Source of the DNA: Carex sylvatica
Lineage: Eukaryota > Streptophyta > Magnoliopsida > Poales > Cyperaceae
Direction of reading: 5' to 3'
Length of the DNA: 20,511 nucleotides
NCBI GenBank assembly: GCA_964058845.1
Contig: CAXKVR010000555.1
Location: 1 to 20,511 of the forward strand
Part shown: positions 1 through 8,605 of the stretch, in pieces
Layout: each line of letters starts with the position of its first letter
Numbering within the stretch: the stretch's first letter is position 1
The notes under the pieces: generated by a model
Databases searched by the model: none
The model's input: the letters and a program-made list of their open reading frames with translations, nothing else
What the model was told of the DNA's origin: nothing
Position numbers and translations under genes: made by a program

Positions 1-396
1 AGAGATCACTAGCTTCAGTGTCTTTAGTTTTAAAACAACATGAGATATCTCCATGATGTACTCCTGAATACTTAATTGAGACAAGTTTAGTGAAGAGTGT
101 ACCAACTTCAGACTTTTTATTCTTGACAAATCTTGTCTCAATTTCTGCAAAATAGGCCTTAGCGTTAGTAATCGAATAAAAAATCGAGCCTCTAAATTCC
201 TATGGATAGACCTTTTCACAATAATTAGACTCAATCTATTGGATATGTTCCACTTTTTCTTTCCCTTCTTTCCATCATGGGTAGATGTATCAGCAATTTT
301 GGAACAATCCTCTCTGAATGCTAAGTCTAAATTCATGACGCCGAGAGATATCATAACACTCTCCTGCCAATATTTGAAATTGGTTTCATTTATCAT
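1..396 (-). pseudogene. Copia retrotransposon gag remnant (UBN2-type), truncated by window edge
   Basis: Read on the minus strand from an ATG at 396-394, the frame stays open to base 1 (132 codons) and leaves the window. The start reads ETNFKYWQESV then LDLAFRED, followed by NRLSLIIVKRSI, matching the N-terminal layout of plant Copia capsid (UBN2/DUF4219-type) proteins. After about residue 65 the homology moves to another frame (ITNAKAYFAEIETRFVK, TLFTKLVSIKYSG) and then returns to the first frame (EYIMEISHVVLKLK). Two compensating indels therefore scramble about 45 residues without making a stop. In the family, gag packages the element RNA in virus-like particles. Here it is a decayed copy. 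No protease, integrase or LTR is visible, since the rest would lie to the left of the window. Confidence 0.75.
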
Positions 397-837
397 GGAA
401 ATGTCTTTTAGTCTTCTAGTAATGCTAGCTGAAAAATTGAAAAGAAAAAACACACAAAATAACCATAATTTATCCAAAAATTATGAATTTCTAAATTACA
501 TTCAAATAGAGACTAGACTTCACCATCATTATCAAAGAATCAGTTTCGATTAATTGATCTCCGGAGGGTAACAAATTAGTTTCATATGATATATTGGCGT
601 AATAATAAAATATTGATGATTTAATAACATATCGACATCATATTTTTCAGAGGGCTGACATTATTGATAAATGTAAAAACATAATAATTATCACTATACT
701 TTATTATCATTAAATTATACATATAATTTCAACAACCATATCATCTTTCAGTGGGCCGATAAATGATTGCATTCATTAAATGCACACTTAATTTTCTTTT
801 ATTTAAAGAGCATAAATCATTTTTTCAAAAGAGGTAA
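397..837. other. AT-rich spacer, no gene seen
   Basis: Sequence upstream of the Copia gag remnant, possibly its leader or LTR. It is AT-rich with short runs and no supported coding sequence. Two short similar pieces ending in GATAAATG (near 649-674 and 748-767) may be a weak duplication. No tRNA-primer site or LTR boundary was recognised. Confidence 0.4.
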
Positions 838-846
838 CGAATGGTA

Positions 847-1832
847 CCGACATTTTTATTTTTACCCAAAAAAAAAATTATTTTATTAAAAATAACCAAG
901 ATTTAAAAATAATTTTAAAAATACCCAACCCGTGGAAATTTTCGATGGGCCCAACTTTTTTTTTTTTTTTTACAAAAACAGAAATTTGTATTTACTTTTT
1001 ATTTTTTTATGAAAATATTAGAAATGTTGGATATTTTTTTTTGAAAATAGATGAAATACAATACAATTTGATTTATTAGAAAGACTGTAACAAATAATCC
1101 GATCAATATTTTTCAGGCCGGATTTTTCGCAGCTGTAAGAAAAATTAATATATTTCATTATGTGTTCTTGTAAAAAAATAAAAATGCATGAATTCTGAGT
1201 TATTGATCCCGGTTCAAAAGTCACTTCTAGGTAATATAGAAATTATTGTGATCCTTCTAGTATATTTAATTTATAAAAAGTTGTATCTATTTTTAAAAAA
1301 AATAAAAACTTTAAGTTATTTAATAATTGTTATTAAAAAAAAAATTCTCAAAATAGATACAACTTTTTATAAATTAAATGTACTAGAAGAATCACAATAA
1401 TTTCTATATTACCTAGAAGTGACTTTTGAACCGGGATCAATAACTCAGAATTCATGCATTTTTATTTTTTTACAAGAACACATAATGAAATATATTAATT
1501 TTTCTTACAGCCGCGAAAAATCCGGCCTGAAAAATATTGATCGGATTATTTGTTACAGTCTTTCTAATAAATCAAATTGTATTGTATTCCATCTATTTTC
1601 AAAAATATATATCCAACATTTCTAATATTTTCATAAAAAAAATAAAAAGTAAATACAAATTTCTGTTTTTGTAAAAAAAAAAAAGTTGGGCCCGTGGAAA
1701 AATTCCACGGTTTGGAATTGAAATTCCAAGCCGTGGAAAATTTCCACGGGTTGGGTATTTTTAAAATTATTTTTAAATCTTGGTTATTTTTAATAAAATA
1801 ATTTTTTTTTTGGGTAAAAATAAAAATGTCGG
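847..1832. mobile_element. Foldback (Mutator-like, non-autonomous) element with 9-bp target site duplication
   Basis: The left arm (847-1293) and right arm (1350-1832) are near-perfect reverse complements joined by a ~56-bp AT-rich spacer, so almost the whole 986-bp element is one long palindrome. Its ends begin CCGACATTTTTATTTTTACCC in both orientations. The identical 9-mer CGAATGGTA flanks it at 838-846 and 1833-1841. Long terminal inverted repeats with a 9-bp duplication are the hallmark of Mutator-like elements. No transposase is encoded, so it would have needed one from elsewhere. The right arm is 36 bp longer because it keeps extra small hairpins. The arms contain mirror-image reading frames of 68 codons (1018-1224 minus, 1419-1625 plus) that are by-products of the palindrome, not genes. 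The high arm identity suggests a fairly recent insertion or ongoing arm conversion. Confidence 0.88.
1692..1749. repeat. Three consecutive mini-palindromes inside the right foldback arm
   Basis: CCGTGGAAAAATTCCACGG (1692-1710), TTGGAATTGAAATTCCAA (1712-1729) and CCGTGGAAAATTTCCACGG (1731-1749) are each self-complementary and lie end to end. The left arm has only one broken counterpart (about 930-946). This accounts for the 36-bp length difference between the arms. Confidence 0.8.
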
Positions 1833-1841
1833 CGAATGGTA

Positions 1842-2390
1842 CGATTATAACTCAATCAATTTTATTCAAATCATATATATAACCTTAATGCCGTTATAAC
1901 AATTATAATCCTTGCCATAGTAATAAAAGATGCAATCAAATAAATATAATTGCATAATTAATAATTGTAGTTGTAATCCCAAACAAATTTCTATAAATTT
2001 TCAGAAAGTTGTGTGTCCCGCACAAATTATTGTGCGATTTGATAACTTAAAAAAATATTTTTGTGGAACACAAAAAATATCGTGCGACCACGTCAAATTT
2101 CGTGCAACCGCATTGCAACTGTGAGGCTCGCACAAACTTCTGGAAAATTTTGTTTTCCATAAAAATTAGGATTTACAACAGAATTGCACATAAAAATTCG
2201 CACAGAATTTTCTGTCGTTACATTATTGTCTGAATAACTATAGAATTGCATTTATTATATTGAAATTGATCCTTTGATTTAGAAAAAGTTCTTATTTCGA
2301 AAGTACCTTAAATATCCTTTCAAAGAAATTCAATTTCACCAAAATTTTAATTTCCATAACTACCCAAAAACTACTAAATTAATGGCTGTG
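1842..2390. other. AT-rich spacer with clustered CGCACA/TGTGCG motifs
   Basis: No gene was supported. Between about 2015 and 2210 the GC-containing core CGCACA, TGTGCG or CGTGC recurs at least six times. It includes a perfect 7-bp stem with a 4-bp loop (CGCACAA at 2019-2025, TTGTGCG at 2030-2036). Origin unknown. The 64-codon plus-strand frame crossing it (1930-2124) has no recognisable domain. Confidence 0.4.
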
Positions 2391-2514
2391 GAATTTCGTA
2401 TAGGCAGAATACATTCCGCTTGCACTACGGTTCCCATGCTCAGCAAAAAGTCGGGTGTGATGTCATTTCTGACCAACAACCACAGTCATAAGCCGAGATG
2501 GGATTTGTAGGCTA

Positions 2515-2557
2515 AGGTGACGTGATGGCGCTTCTGAACAGCGACATCACGCCTTAC
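2515..2557. repeat. GC-rich hairpin overlapping the 3' end of the PHD-like gene
   Basis: The arms GTGATGGCGC and GCGACATCAC pair with one mismatch around a ~9-base loop (TTCTGAACA). The outer bases GGTGACG and CGCC extend it. The hairpin lies just past the stop codon of the minus-strand PHD-like frame and touches it. It stands out from the AT-rich surroundings. A role in transcript 3'-end formation is only a possibility. Confidence 0.5.
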
Positions 2558-3042
2558 CACTCAAGACACGGGACGAGATCGTGGTCAGGGCATCCCCAAT
2601 GAAAATGCCCTGGCCGATGAGGGTCTTGTCGAGCTGTCCATGGCAAGCATGAGGTGTGCGCTCTTTTACAACAAATCCCACAGGAAGTTAGGCGGGTGCT
2701 GACATCCATCTTCCCACAGATGTAACACATAGCGAGCGGGACCTTGTAACAATCCGAGGGACCAGACTGCGGAACTGCAGCCTCGACTTCAACCTCATCC
2801 AAGCTGCTATGTTCAAGTTCTGACCAGTCAATTTCATCCTCACGACCAGCTCAAACTATTCGTAGTGCGTTGTTGATGAGTTCCCTAAGCCGAACATTTT
2901 CATTGTCCAATATCAAGTCCAGGGCATTAGGAATTTTTTTTAATAATCCATCTCTGTCCTCCGGGGATAGACGTCGTTGAATCCTGGGAGGAGCAATGGG
3001 ATATTGATTTGTTGGGGATGAAATGGAGGCACCAAGCTCCAT
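2554..3042 (-). pseudogene. Small PHD/RING-like zinc-finger protein, one in-frame stop
   Basis: From the ATG at 3042-3040, one frame runs 163 codons to TAA at 2556-2554, interrupted only by TGA at 2853-2851 (after residue 63). The first half is hydrophilic (LSPEDRDGLLKKIPNALDL, then a charged helix-like stretch). The second half has an acidic linker and then C-x2-C-x11-C-x2-C-x4-H-x2-C followed by W-x-C-x2-H. This is the ligand order of a PHD finger with the last cysteine replaced by histidine. PHD fingers usually bind histone tails in the nucleus, but the target here is unknown. A TATA box lies about 80 bp upstream of the ATG, so the unit has a compact gene layout. It may be a recently broken gene, a gene with a short intron removing the TGA, or a fragment captured by a transposon. 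I do not recognise a specific family. Confidence 0.55.
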
Positions 3043-3123
3043 CTTGGGTTGTTTAAGTTTACAGGCTACTTACTTGAAAGGAATAGTAAAAACCTTTCCG
3101 AGATTGAGAGTAGAGAAAGAAGG

Positions 3124-3132
3124 TATTTATAG
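3124..3132 (-). promoter_or_regulatory. TATA box of the PHD-like unit
   Basis: On the minus strand this reads CTATAAATA, 82 bases before the ATG at 3042. A start of transcription about 30 bases downstream would give a ~50-base leader ending in ACAACCCAAG before the ATG. Position and sequence fit a plant core promoter. Confidence 0.5.
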
Positions 3133-3413
3133 AGGGCAAATTCACTGTGCCATATTAAATTTCATGGGCCCCACCAATAGTTAAAACGCACTATCTAGTC
3201 GCATTAAATGTGGCGCATGCTTTTTCATGTTCCAAGGCAATCTTTTAATTGATTTGACGACGTTTTGTGTTTTTGAGGTTTGACCTATTATTTTGTCAGA
3301 AGGAATTTAATAGCATTGATACTCGGAACGAGATGGATTTAAAGACGAGGAATGACAACTCATAAATCTCAAATAATATAATAATAACCCAGAAAGCATC
3401 TCGAAAAATCTTA
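3133..3413. other. Upstream region of the PHD-like unit, otherwise featureless
   Basis: No coding region is supported. It would hold the upstream promoter of the minus-strand unit. It ends with TTA directly before the CACTA terminus. Confidence 0.35.
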
Positions 3414-3700
3414 CACTACAAGAAATCTAACATTTAATGGCGCTAAGAAACGCCAGTAAATGCTTGAGTAAATGCCGTCTATTCCAATTTTCGATGTTTC
3501 ATTCAATGCCGGGAATAAACATGTCGGCAAAAGTAAATAGCGGCATTTTTGTTCACTTTTAGAGGTGCCTCAACAAATGTCGTCCGAAATATTTATTAGC
3601 GACGTGTCAAAAACACCATCTGAAAGTTTTGACATTGTACGGCATTTTGGGCTTTTATTAAGGCGCTATGTAAAATAAGGACATGCATTGTACGGCATCA
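3414..3700 (+). mobile_element. CACTA (En/Spm-type) transposon terminus
   Basis: The sequence begins CACTACAAGAAAT at 3414, the canonical plant CACTA terminal inverted repeat, preceded by a possible 3-bp duplication TTA (3411-3413). It is followed by the expected subterminal array of short diverged units around ATGCCG, ATGTCGGC, AGCGGCAT, ATGTCGTC and TACGGCAT in both orientations, continuing to about 3700. These units are transposase-binding sites in the family. No matching opposite terminus (TTTCTTGTAGTG) was found in the window, so this is one end of a truncated or interrupted element. LINE-type coding sequence begins immediately after it. Confidence 0.75.
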
Positions 3701-3701
3701 T

Positions 3702-4256
3702 ATATTTCTGTGGAGAGGAATACATGGGGGTCTAGCAACAGCATGGGACATGCATAGGAGAATTCATGCTATCAATCCAATATGTCAGAGATGTGCTACG
3801 TAAAATGAGTTCATGGTTCACCTATTGTTCTTTTGTCCTGCATCAAGAGCCACTTGGTTCGACTCTGAATTCAACCTGCGTGCTGACCACCTACCACTGG
3901 ACTTTACAGAAGCAATACTTACTGTCGTTGAAAGAATTGATCCTCAAAAGGTAGGTCTATTTTGTAATATACTGTGGAATGTCTGGAAAGCAAGGAATGA
4001 AATTTTTTTCCAATCAATTAAAACAATTCCAAGGGTGATTCTCAAGAGGGCATCGGTTATGGAAATTCCAAACAATAGGTCAGAACAGGTACTGGGTGGT
4101 CTAACAAGCTCTGTGCACCACAGGACTCGCATACCGACAAGAACTTCACTGGTACTGATTGATGCATCCTGGGATAAGTCCAAAGGAGGGGGTTGGGCAC
4201 CACGTATCAAATTTTGAAATTCATGCCTTGACTGTGCGGGAAGTTTCAGAGGCCTA
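3702..4256 (+). pseudogene. LINE-type retrotransposon 3' remnant: zf-RVT and RNase H start
   Basis: The translation FLWRGIHGGLATAW, then ICQRCAT, a stop (TAA 3801-3803), EFMVHLLFFCPASRATWF, then ILWNVWKARNEIFF is the reverse-transcriptase zinc-binding domain found near the C terminus of plant LINE ORF2 and related proteins. It continues to LVLIDASWDKSKGGGWA, the opening strand of an RNase H domain with its first catalytic Asp. After TGA at 4215-4217 the likely continuation (EIHALTVREVSEA) is in another frame, so there is also a frameshift or small deletion. The reverse-transcriptase core and the rest of RNase H are absent. It abuts the CACTA terminus on the left. Confidence 0.75.
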
Positions 4257-4605
4257 TATATAACTCCCATCCCCGGTCATTTGGCATTTACTTTCCTTCG
4301 TTATATGCCATCTCGGATAAATAGTGAAAAAGCTTCGACTCTTTTTCTTTTAGAGCGAGATAGAGAAGTTGGCTCATCGCGAGGTTGGATCTCATTCACA
4401 TCTCGGTTACTTCCTCCAAAGTACCTCTCTGTGAGGTAATCATTGTTCTTGGCAACTCGTTTCTTTATTCTAAAATAAAGGATTCTTTTTAGAGAAATAG
4501 GTTTGGTTATTCGAAGTTTAGTAGATTTCCCAAACCCATATGTTAGAACTTCTTAGAGTATACTCATTTATCACTGCATATCATCATTGTAAGCCTATTC
4601 CTTTA
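4257..4605. other. Unassigned, possibly LTR or leader of the gag element
   Basis: No coding sequence. It has a TATA-like run (TATATATAA 4255-4263) and an AATAAAGG-like signal near 4482, and lies just upstream of the gag remnant. It could therefore be part of that element's 5' LTR or leader, but no TG..CA boundaries, primer site or second copy were found. Confidence 0.3.
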
Positions 4606-4837
4606 GGATGCGTTTGGATAAGACAAAGAATAGTGCTAACTCGGGTTAGCTACTATTCTGAACTACTATTTTATGTTTGAATGTATTTGGGTTAGCTAAA
4701 AATGACTATTTTTTGTTTGTCTTTTGTGGGTTAGCATGATATTCTACTAACTCAACTAAAAGTTAGGTTAGCTCACTATCTCAAATTAAGGTTTGCTCAA
4801 TATTCTCACTAACCCAAGTCTTTATCCAAATGCACCC
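4606..4837. mobile_element. Tourist-like (PIF/Harbinger) MITE, 232 bp
   Basis: The ends are inverted repeats: left GGATGCGTTTGGATAAGAC, right (reverse complement) GGGTGCATTTGGATAAAGAC. TTA flanks it on both sides (4603-4605 and 4838-4840), the target duplication of the PIF/Harbinger superfamily. It has no coding capacity. Short repeats of GGGTTAGC/GCTAAC occur inside. It sits just before the gag remnant, so it inserted into, or next to, the older retroelement. Confidence 0.85.
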
Positions 4838-5011
4838 TTATTGTCTTACAAACTTAGTGACATGGTCAGTTCATCCAAGAATCTACAAAGACTGTCTCAA
4901 AAACCGTCTCCACCTTGGGCGTCTGATGAAGTCGTTTAGAGGTGCATACTTGGTTCTGCTTTACCTTCCTCCCAGAACCCTTCTGCCCGGCATGGTGGGG
5001 GAAAGGGTCTT

Positions 5012-6820
5012 ATGATAAGGGCTCCTTCCTGGGAAGACCATCCCTTATGCAGCCAAATGAGGGAACCCCATGACGAGGATGACTCTGAGGATGACAGCGA
5101 GGCAACGCCCTCGGGTTGTATTGACCACACCGAGGAAGAGGAAGAAGAAGAGGAAAACTCAGAGGAAAAGAGTTTTGAAGAGGAGATAGAGGAGGTCAAA
5201 CCTCCTAAGAATAAGGTTAAAAGTACTAAGGGGGCTTCTTTTAGCAAGACCTCCAAGCCCCCTAAAAAGAAGAAAGAGCTTGACCCTGTTGACTCTCATC
5301 TAGGACACCCTGAAGACAGTAATTTTCAGGAGTCACCAAAGTTAATTTCAAAGGCAGATGTTTGGAACCTCAGTTTTATGGATTCTTTTTACTTAGCTCT
5401 TGTCCCAGAAGAGCACAGGGATGAGTTTTCCTGGAATAAGGTTCGTTTGAGGGCTCATGAACTGGAAGATAAAACTCACAACTCCGGGAAAGGGGTCGCT
5501 ATTTACTAGAAGATGCCACACTATGTCTTTAGGTTGAACCTATCCCCATTTGTGCAGGAAATATTGGCAGAACTTGATGTCGCTCCTGCGCAAGTTCCAC
5601 CCGTGGCTTAATGCTACATCTTTAGCTTCGAAGAGATGTTTAAGCAGTTCTCGTAGTATTTTGGTGATCAGGACAGTTCCCTATGGATAAACAATTGTTA
5701 CTCCGAGATTAGGAAGTGTACCAGGAGCCCCTTGATCGTTGATGTTTCACGGGCTTCCAAGTGGAACAAGTTCGATGGGTGGAATCATGCCTGGGTCTAT
5801 TTAGAAAACCTGGATGATTTTGATTATTGTAGAGGTATCTGGGTGGTGTAGAATCGTCTGAAGAAAACTCCCAAGAAGTCAAAGAAAGAGTTAGCTGAAG
5901 TATGTATCTCGTTGATTCCCGTGGATAAGTACAAGATGGATCTCGTTTGCAAGTTCTTGAAAAGTTAGTTCTCCAACATCCATAACCACTAACTCTTAGT
6001 ATGCATGTGTTATATTTGTTTTCTGGTATTTACTTATCTTACTAATTAGTTTATGACTTTTTATAGAGTTTGGAAGTATGCCCCCGCCTTTGACAGGACC
6101 TCCAAGCTCTCATTTCCCTTGGACCCAAAGAAGTTGGTTCTCACAGGGGAAGTAAAGAAAGCATACAGGGCTACTCCTAAGACACCGTCCTTGCCCAAGA
6201 CTATTTCTGCCTTCGGAAAAAAGGAAAAAAGAAAGGCTCCACCTGCGGTACTCGCCAAGAAGGCTAGCACTGCTAAAAATCAAAAGGAAGTGCTGCCTGA
6301 TTCTTCTTTTCCTCTTCAAAAGAAGAGAAAATTCACAAGTGAAAGCGGGGTCGCAATAGAGGAACTATTTTACCAAGATCAAACTGAACTGATTGTCTTG
6401 AGTATTCCCTCTTTAGTCTAGGAAGAAGTGGAGGCTACTCCAGCTTCCAGGGTCATTACTATAGTTCCTTCGTCTACCGACCCGCGGGCCTAGCACCCTG
6501 AGGACACTTTCGAGTACCCCTTGAAAGACTTTGAGAAATATCTCAAGGAAGTTATCCCTGATTGAGAGAATAAGCTTGGAACAATGTGGAGGACCTATCT
6601 TCCCGACAACTATCCCAACAGCCTTGGGGTGTAACTTCCTGAGTTTACATGCATATAGAAGGATCTTGCCCCTTCTTCCTCTAATTGCTCCCAATATGCA
6701 CGGGAAGACTTCAGGGTGACTTCCACTACGGAGCAAAGAAAGTTGATTCAGGAGGATCCTCAGGGTGTGATAGACACTCTGGTCTATTACCTGCATCACT
6801 CAGGCGTTATCACGGGGGCC
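5012..6820 (+). pseudogene. Ty3/gypsy-type gag-like gene, multiple stops
   Basis: A single frame can be followed with several stops. It starts with an acidic tract (a run of eight Glu near residue 45) and a Lys-rich segment. A globular region with PFVQEILAELDVAPAQVPP and later Trp-containing strands (KWNKFDGWNHAWVYLENL) follows. This resembles the N-terminal domain of plant 'gypsy type transposon' proteins (Transposase_28-like). Stops occur at 5507-5509 and at three further sites before about 5850. A second segment (6053-6421) has a basic, Lys/Pro-rich stretch, and the same frame goes on with more stops to about 6815. A T-rich stretch about 5967-6067 with GT and AG ends might be an intron, but the frame across it does not fit well. 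Such gag proteins form particle shells. This copy is dead. Coding resemblance ends at the minus-strand pol fragment. Confidence 0.6.
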
Positions 6821-6825
6821 CTCAA

Positions 6826-7920
6826 GGACAATGATTCCCCTGCAGTAGGTCTACTGAGGAATGGGGGGTTGGCGAGATATTCCTTAACCTTATCGAAGGT
6901 AGCAGCACATTCCTCCATCCACTCGAACCTCGCGAACTTTCGTATTGCCTTAAAGAAGGGGAAACATACATCTCCCGATCTTGCTATGAATCTATTGAGT
7001 GTTGCTAGCCTTCCAGTCAATGTTTGGAGTTCCTTAAGGTTTTTGAGAGACTTCATGGCAAGGATCGCTTGCGACTTAGAGGGGTGGATTTCAATGCCTC
7101 GCATTAACATCATATAGACAAAAAAATTTCTCCCGTAAGTCCGAAGAAACTCTTCTTAGGGTTGAGTTTCATGTAGGCCCCATTCAATGTCGCGAACGTT
7201 TCATGGAGGTCTTCGACATGACCTAGGCCCGACATGCTCTTCACCAAGAGATTGTCCACATAGGCTTCCATATTACGTCTGATTTGCTTATCAAATACCA
7301 TATTGACCATCCTCTGGAATGTAACCCCAGCATTGCGTAAGCCGAAGGGCATCATCCTATAACAATAAAGTCTAGAATATGTCATGAACACCGTCTTCTC
7401 CTTATCATCCTTATTCATTCTGATTTGGTTATACCCTGAGAAGACATCCATGAAACTAAGGAAGGCGTGCCCTGATGTGGAATTAACTAACTGATCGATT
7501 TTGGGTAAAGGAAAAGGATCTATGAGGTATGCTTTGTTAAGGCCCGTATAGTCAATACACATTCTTTAGTCACCATTCGACTTCTTAACTAGCATGGGGT
7601 TGGCTATCCACTCTGGCCAATTGACATTTCCGATAACCCCGGCTTCCAACAATTTCTTCACTTCGCGTCTTACCGCCATTTATCTTTCTTCTCCCATGTT
7701 GCGCTTCTTCTGCCTTACCTGCTTGGCCCCAGGTCTAATGTGAAGTTCATATTCGGCTATGTGTCGCAGAATACCAGGCATATCGGCAACGGTTCAAGCA
7801 AAGACGGATTAGTGATCTCAGAGAAAGGCAATTAATTCTTCCCTTATCTCTTCTTGCACTACTTTACCTATGTTCATGAATTTGCCTGTTTTATCACTAC
7901 TTAACTTGGTGCGTTTTAAC
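6826..7920 (-). pseudogene. Ty3/gypsy pol fragment: pre-RT, reverse transcriptase, start of RNase H
   Basis: On the minus strand the order is: a pre-RT region ending in ADMPGIL; a linker with GVIGNVNWPEWIANPMLVKK; reverse transcriptase beginning MCIDYTGLNKAYLIDPFPLP, with FMDVFSGYNQIRM (catalytic Asp present) and MMPFGLRNAGVTFQRMVN; and the connection region GIEIHPSKSQAIL to PTAGESLSL. The active-site box is YVDN instead of Y-x-D-D. Stops lie at 7818-7820, 7809-7811 and 7794-7796, with two more before the RT. A frameshift lies in a T-run (about 7122-7128). The homology ends near 6826 before the RNase H active site. Protease and integrase are missing. It faces the gag remnant tail to tail, so the two are not a simple co-linear element. 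Confidence 0.85.
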
Positions 7921-8315
7921 CTCGAAGCCATGTAGGTGTGCACTCCATGCATATAGGGTTGACCAGTAGGTATAAGGTACAAGCATCTTAGATCCAAATA
8001 GAGAAGTAGACGTAATTGTTGATCTCTTGTGTGTTGGTTGTAGCAATAATCTTTTTCGTCTATTTGATTAATTTGTAAAATATACAATTATTGAATTTTA
8101 CGATTTCTTCTATTTTTAAAAGATATGTAGGTTCAAGTCAAATGGAATTGAAATATGAAATACTTAGACTGAAGAAATCATGAAGACACTTATCAAGAAT
8201 ATAAATTGTAAAATCTTAAACTTGGTAAAGTGTATTCGAACTTGTTTAAATAGGGGACAAACGTTAGTAACGTTTTCAGCAAGAAATAGCTTGATCGAAC
8301 TCAGAAAAAACTTAA
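7921..8315. other. Unassigned spacer between pol fragment and tandem array
   Basis: No gene is supported. The minus-strand frame extending up to 8087 is only a run-on from the pol fragment. From about 8260, AACGTT-type words appear and grade into the tandem array. Confidence 0.35.
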
Positions 8316-8605
8316 AACGTTTTAGGAATGTCAGAACTGCTGAAGCACAGCTGTACATAAACAACTTGAAATGTTGCAACGATTTACCAAACGTTGTAAC
8401 GTTTTAGGAATGTAAGAAATGCTGAAGCACAGCTGTTCATAACCAATTTGAAACGTTGCAATAGTTTTCCAAACGTTGTAACATTTTAAGAATGTCATAA
8501 CTGCTGAAACACAGCTGTACAGAATCAACTTGAAACGTTGTAATAATTTACCAAACGTTGTAACATTTTAAGAATGTCAGAACGTTAAGTACAGCTGTAT
8601 TTAAA
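8316..8605. repeat. 82-bp tandem repeat array, about 3.5 units
   Basis: Units begin AACRTTTTARGAATGT at 8316, 8398, 8480 and 8562, exactly 82 bp apart. Each continues with CTGAARCACAGCTGT and a CCAAACGTTGTAAC-type junction. The fourth unit is truncated and shrunken. Units are perhaps 85-90% alike by eye. The word AACGTT (self-complementary) and variants of ACGTTGTAAC recur inside and for ~250 bp beyond. The 65-75 codon frames crossing it have no domain support. Because a TATA box follows about 300 bp later, this could be an enhancer-like array of an LTR U3 region. Confidence 0.85.

Noticed and set aside
1018..1625. Two almost identical 68-codon frames on opposite strands
   Set aside because: They are the same arm sequence read from both halves of the palindrome. 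There is no domain or codon signal of a protein.
4936..5256. Minus-strand frame with a poly-Ser tract
   Set aside because: Antisense shadow of the Glu-rich tract of the gag-like frame.
6413..7117. Long frames opposite the gag and pol remnants
   Set aside because: Shadows of real coding remnants on the other strand. No domain match of their own.
8316..8605. CRISPR-like array
   Set aside because: Units are contiguous tandem copies without unique spacers, in a plant nuclear context.
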